This document shows, one piece after another, positions 13,674-16,699 of a DNA stretch of 16,699 nucleotides. Each line of letters starts with the position of its first letter. The stretch's first letter is position 1. Under the pieces are notes generated by a model that worked only from the letters and a program-made list of their open reading frames with translations, ran no database searches and was not told the DNA's origin. The translations under genes and the position numbers were made by a program. This DNA is from CAZALT01 sp964485515 (GTDB lineage Bacteria > Actinomycetota > Acidimicrobiia > Acidimicrobiales > Acidimicrobilacustridaceae), in NCBI GenBank assembly GCA_964485515.1, contig CAZALT010000073.1, positions 1 through 16,699 of the forward strand, in the 5' to 3' direction.

Positions 13674-15425
13674 GTGCCTGGGATCCGTGTCGCTCTGAGC
13701 CAGTTGAACGTCGTCGTGGGCGACCTCGACGGCAACGCCGAGCGCGTGCTGGCCGCGATGAGAGACGCCGACGCGGCGAGCTGCGACGTCGTGGCCTTCC
13801 CCGAGCTGGTGATCACGGGCTACCCGCCCGAGGATCTGCTCCTCAAGCCGGGGTTCGTCGACGACAACATCGCGGCGGTGCAGGCGGTGGCGCGGGCCTC
13901 CGGCCGCGCCCTGGCCGTGGTGGGCTTCGTCGACCGCATCGCCCCCGGCGAGCTGGCCAACGCCGTGGCGCTCTGCGCCGGCGGTGAGGTGCTCGGCACC
14001 TATCACAAGCGCCGGCTGCCGAACTACGCCGTCTTCGACGAGCGGCGCTACTTCTGCGGCGGTGTCGATCCGCTCCGGCTCTACGAGATCGCCGGCCTGC
14101 GCGTCGGGGTGTCGATCTGCGAGGACGCCTGGGCGCCGGGAGGCCCGATCCTCGAGCAGGCGCGGGGCGGGGCCTCGCTCGTCGTCAACGTGAACGCGTC
14201 GCCTTATCACGCCGGCAAGGTGGCCCAGCGCGAGGAGCAGCTCGCGGCCCGGGCCCGCGAGTCGGGGTGCTCCATCGCCTACGTGAACCAGGTCGGCGGG
14301 CAGGACGAGCTGGTGTTCGACGGTTCGTCCCTGGTCGTCGATCCGACCGGCACCGTCATCGCTCGGGCCGACCAGTACGTCGAGGAGCTCTTCGTCGTCG
14401 ACCTCGACCCCGGAGCCGATCTCGACGTCGAGGTCGATGGCGCCGTGCCGGGCGAGCACGGCCTCGATGTCGTGCACGTGTCTTCGGTGTCGGCCGCGGC
14501 GCCCGATGCCTCGTTTCCGGCTCCGCCCCGCCTGGCCTCGCCGCTCGGACGGTGGGAGGAGGTGTTCGGCGCCCTGGTGCTCGGTACCCGCGACTACGTG
14601 CTCAAGAACGGGTTCACCGACGTGGTGCTCGGCTTGTCCGGCGGCATCGACTCCTCGCTCGTCGCGGCGGTGGCCACCGAAGCGCTGGGTGCCGATCGGG
14701 TTCACGGTGTGCTCATGCCGTCGCGCTACTCGTCGGGCCACTCGGTCACCGATGCCGAAGCGCTGGCCGACAACCTGGAGATCGACCGGCGGACCATCGT
14801 GATCGAGCCGGCGCACCGGGCTTTCCTCGACCTGCTCGGACCGTCGGTGGCCGATCGCCCGAGCGGAGAGGCGTCCGGTCTCACCGAGGAGAACCTCCAA
14901 CCGCGCATCCGTGGCACGCTCTTGATGGCGCTGTCGAACGAGCTCGGTTGGCTGGTGCTCACCACCGGCAACAAGAGCGAGATGGCGGTGGGGTACGCCA
15001 CCCTCTACGGGGACATGGCGGGCGGGTTCGCCGTCATCAAGGACGTCCCGAAGACCTGGGTGTTCGAGGTGTGCCGCGATCTCAACGATCGGACCGGGCG
15101 CGAGATCATCCCCGAGACGGTCCTCACCAAGCCACCGTCGGCCGAGCTGCGTCCTGATCAGCTGGACACCGACAGCCTCCCCCCCTACGACGTGCTCGAC
15201 CCGCTGCTGCGCGACTACGTCGAACGTGATCTGACCGCCAACGAGCTGGTGGCCGCCGGCCACGACGAGGCACTGGTCCGGCGGGTCGTGCGCATGGTCG
15301 ATCTCGCCGAGTACAAGCGCCGTCAGGCGCCACCCGGTGTGCGCGTCACGATGAAGGCGTTCGGGAAGGATCGCCGGCTACCCATCACCAACCGCTACCG
15401 CGGGTGGAACGGAGCGTCCTCATGA
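13674..15425 (+). CDS. nadE: glutamine-dependent NAD(+) synthetase
   Basis: A 583-residue two-domain enzyme that makes NAD+ from nicotinic acid adenine dinucleotide and ATP using the amide of glutamine. The N-terminal nitrilase-type glutaminase has the triad Glu44 (FPELVITGYPPEDLL), Lys112 (YHKRRLPNY) and Cys149 (SICEDAW). The C-terminal synthetase domain has the PP-loop LGLSGGIDSSLVA (Ser322 onward), MPSRYSSGHS, TGNKSEMAVGYATLYGD and KPPSAELRPDQ. I prefer the GTG at 13674 (MPGIRVALSQLN, the usual N-terminus) over the GTG at 13638, which would add 12 unrelated residues. The stop overlaps the next gene by ATGA. Carrying its own glutaminase means it does not depend on free ammonia, which suits its place beside glnE. 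Confidence 0.95.
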   Translation: MPGIRVALSQLNVVVGDLDGNAERVLAAMRDADAASCDVVAFPELVITGYPPEDLLLKPGFVDDNIAAVQAVARASGRALAVVGFVDRIAPGELANAVALCAGGEVLGTYHKRRLPNYAVFDERRYFCGGVDPLRLYEIAGLRVGVSICEDAWAPGGPILEQARGGASLVVNVNASPYHAGKVAQREEQLAARARESGCSIAYVNQVGGQDELVFDGSSLVVDPTGTVIARADQYVEELFVVDLDPGADLDVEVDGAVPGEHGLDVVHVSSVSAAAPDASFPAPPRLASPLGRWEEVFGALVLGTRDYVLKNGFTDVVLGLSGGIDSSLVAAVATEALGADRVHGVLMPSRYSSGHSVTDAEALADNLEIDRRTIVIEPAHRAFLDLLGPSVADRPSGEASGLTEENLQPRIRGTLLMALSNELGWLVLTTGNKSEMAVGYATLYGDMAGGFAVIKDVPKTWVFEVCRDLNDRTGREIIPETVLTKPPSAELRPDQLDTDSLPPYDVLDPLLRDYVERDLTANELVAAGHDEALVRRVVRMVDLAEYKRRQAPPGVRVTMKAFGKDRRLPITNRYRGWNGASS

Positions 15426-16000
15426 CCACATCGCACGTCACCGGTCACCGCTTCCTCACGATCGAGCAGTCGGCCGGGCTCATCGGGGGGTTCTGCTGGT
15501 TGGAGCGCCATGCCTTCGAGATCCTCGGGCGGTGGAGCGCGTTCGAACCCGACGACCGAGCGGCGCTCGCCTTCGCGACGGCGTCCCTGCGCCACGGCGA
15601 GCACAGCGAGCTCTGGACCGAACGGCTCCCTTCGGCTCGTGGCTTCGAACCGGGCGACCTGGTGGCGGCGCCGTCGGTTCGCGCCCTCGACGTCGTCGGT
15701 GCACTACAGGGGTTCGAGGATCCCGACGTGACCTCGGGCCGGCTCGAGGCGTGGTTCGGGTTGGTCCTGCCGGCCCTGATCGACGCGTATTCCTCCCTGC
15801 TCCGCGACCTCTCACCGGTGGCCGAGTCGCCGACGCGACGCGCGCTCACCGTCGCGCTCGACGACGATCGCCGCGAGCTCGAGGAGGGACTCGTGCTGCT
15901 CGCCGGTGCAGGTCACCCCGACTCCGCGGCCGTGGCGGCCTCGATCCCTCCCCTCGACGGTGGGATCTGGTTCTTGGCCGACGGAACCGACGTCGGGTGA
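15422..16000 (+). CDS. hypothetical protein with ferritin-like helical features
   Basis: A 192-residue protein that I do not recognise firmly. Its ATG is within the nadE stop (ATGA at 15422-15425), so the two are translationally coupled. The sequence reads as four or more amphipathic helices. GGFCWLERHAFEILGRW and RHGEHSELWTERLP carry Glu and His at spacings like the E and ExxH ligands of diiron ferritin-like proteins. A later helix, VALDDDRRELEEGLVLLAGAGH, has further acidic residues and a His. This suggests a ferritin-like four-helix bundle, but the metal ligands cannot be assigned by eye and a non-metal helical protein is equally possible. The coupling implies a product made in step with NAD synthetase. 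Confidence 0.65.
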   Translation: MTTSHVTGHRFLTIEQSAGLIGGFCWLERHAFEILGRWSAFEPDDRAALAFATASLRHGEHSELWTERLPSARGFEPGDLVAAPSVRALDVVGALQGFEDPDVTSGRLEAWFGLVLPALIDAYSSLLRDLSPVAESPTRRALTVALDDDRRELEEGLVLLAGAGHPDSAAVAASIPPLDGGIWFLADGTDVG

Positions 16001-16271
16001 CGCCAGCGGTCTCCGGCGCTCATATGGGCAGGTCACCGGCTGTTTTCGTCGGGTGTGACATCGGACCTACCGCTCAAGGTGCCGGCGGTTCGGTCGATGG
16101 GAGGGCCAGGTTCTGCGACGAAGTGGCACCTTCCGGGTTGAGGCTCTTGACCACGTAGGTATCGTGGGGAACGTCCCGAGCCGGAGTCCCGGCCGGCCTT
16201 CTTCTTGACGTTCGTCAGTTGTGGGCCTCCGACCTTCCCCCACCAGCAATCCCCCGAGCGAGAGGTGCACG
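16001..16271. other. intergenic region upstream of the sigma factor gene
   Basis: These 271 bp have no convincing coding frame. The only signals I can offer are a promoter candidate at 16138-16165 and the sigma-factor ribosome site. There are GC-rich self-complementary words (GGCCGGCC-like at about 16187-16200) but no clear terminator with a T-run. Confidence 0.5.
16138..16165 (+). promoter_or_regulatory. possible promoter of the sigma factor gene
   Basis: TTGAGG (16138-16143), a 16-bp spacer, then TATCGT (16160-16165) match the actinobacterial TTGNNN / TANNNT pattern. Transcription would start near 16172, leaving a leader of about 100 nt. Such matches occur by chance, so this is only a candidate. 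Confidence 0.3.
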
Positions 16272-16699
16272 TTGCCCAAAGAGCGTGTTGAGCGCGATGA
16301 GGAAGACCTTGTCCGGCTCTACCTCACTGACATCGGGCAGTACCCACTGCTCACCAAGGACGACGAGGTTCGCCTCGCCCAAGCCATCGAGGCCGGCGTC
16401 GCGGCCCGTACCGAGCTGGAGGCGAAGGACCTCACGGCCGCCCGCAAGCGCGAGCTGCGTCGAGCGGTGCGCCACGGCGAGGACGCCGAGCGCACGTTCG
16501 TGCAGTCGAACCTCCGCCTCGTGGTGTCGATCGCCAAGAAGTACCAGGCGTCGGGTCTGCCCCTCCTCGATCTGATCCAGGAAGGCAACCTGGGCCTCAT
16601 GCACGCCGTCGAGAAGTTCGACTGGCGCAAGGGCTTCAAGTTCTCCACCTACGCCACCTGGTGGATCCGCCAGGCCATCACCCGCGGCATCGCCAACAC
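16272..16699 (+). CDS. sigma-70 family RNA polymerase sigma factor, N-terminal part (partial)
   Basis: The first 142 residues are visible, running off the right edge. The start is a TTG at 16272, with GAGGT at 16262-16266 upstream. Region 1.2 follows within 12 residues (DLVRLYLTDIGQYPLLTKDDE). Region 2 has LRLVVSIAKKYQ, DLIQEGNLGLMHAVEKFDW and FSTYATWWIRQAI, the core-binding and -10-recognition parts typical of primary and primary-like (group 1/2) factors. There is no long acidic region 1.1 as in the major housekeeping factor of many actinobacteria, so this may be a short primary sigma factor or a SigB/HrdD-like paralogue. Regions 3 and 4 lie outside the window. Confidence 0.9.
   Translation, partial: MPKERVERDEEDLVRLYLTDIGQYPLLTKDDEVRLAQAIEAGVAARTELEAKDLTAARKRELRRAVRHGEDAERTFVQSNLRLVVSIAKKYQASGLPLLDLIQEGNLGLMHAVEKFDWRKGFKFSTYATWWIRQAITRGIAN

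Noticed and set aside
13611..15263. 550-residue minus-strand frame opposite nadE
   Set aside because: Composition is typical of antisense shadow and contains no recognisable domain; nadE is unambiguous.

Overview
The window is GC-rich DNA with actinobacterial-type codon use, most likely from an uncultured or draft-quality member of the Acidimicrobiia/Ilumatobacter-like lineages. This assignment is inferred from composition and gene content and was not tested. A run of exactly 100 N (4620-4719) shows it is a scaffolded draft or metagenome assembly.

Positions 1-8310 form a catabolic/oxidative region. On the plus strand are the 3' end of a Rieske ring-hydroxylating oxygenase alpha subunit, two tightly coupled NTF2/SnoaL-like small proteins, and a CaiB/BaiF family CoA-transferase/racemase homologue that appears to lack the catalytic aspartate. 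Convergent to these is a Baeyer-Villiger monooxygenase of the 4-hydroxyacetophenone monooxygenase (HAPMO) type. Divergent from the monooxygenase, across a repeat-filled intergenic region with the assembly gap, is a cytosolic GH3 beta-glucosidase with a PA14 insertion. It is followed closely by a flavin/NAD(P)H oxidoreductase without an iron-sulfur domain. Together these suggest uptake and oxidation of aromatic, ketone or acyl-CoA substrates. One specific and speculative possibility is aryl-glucoside use, in which the glucosidase frees an aryl ketone that the monooxygenase then oxidises.

Positions 8311-10880 hold small accessory genes: a third SnoaL-like protein, a two-helix membrane protein, a DUF1971/TehB-like cupin, a probable 4-fold beta-flower protein with an Arg/Pro-rich tail, and a secreted protein with a Thr/Glu/Pro repeat linker. 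Several short tandem DNA repeats (9, 25 and 15 bp units) lie here.

Positions 10881-16699 are core metabolism and transcription. glnE (glutamine synthetase adenylyltransferase/adenylyl-removing enzyme, minus strand) is divergent from nadE (glutamine-dependent NAD synthetase, plus strand) across about 70 bp. nadE overlaps by 4 bp a 192-aa protein of unknown function with ferritin-like helical features. The window ends inside a sigma-70 family factor. glnE and nadE are linked through glutamine: one controls its synthesis and the other consumes it as a nitrogen donor.

I saw no rRNA, tRNA, CRISPR array, insertion sequence or phage gene. No wholly new system is obvious. The most useful items are the repeat-flanked assembly gap, the glucosidase/HAPMO pair, the CaiB homologue lacking its nucleophile, and the coupling of nadE to an unknown helical protein.
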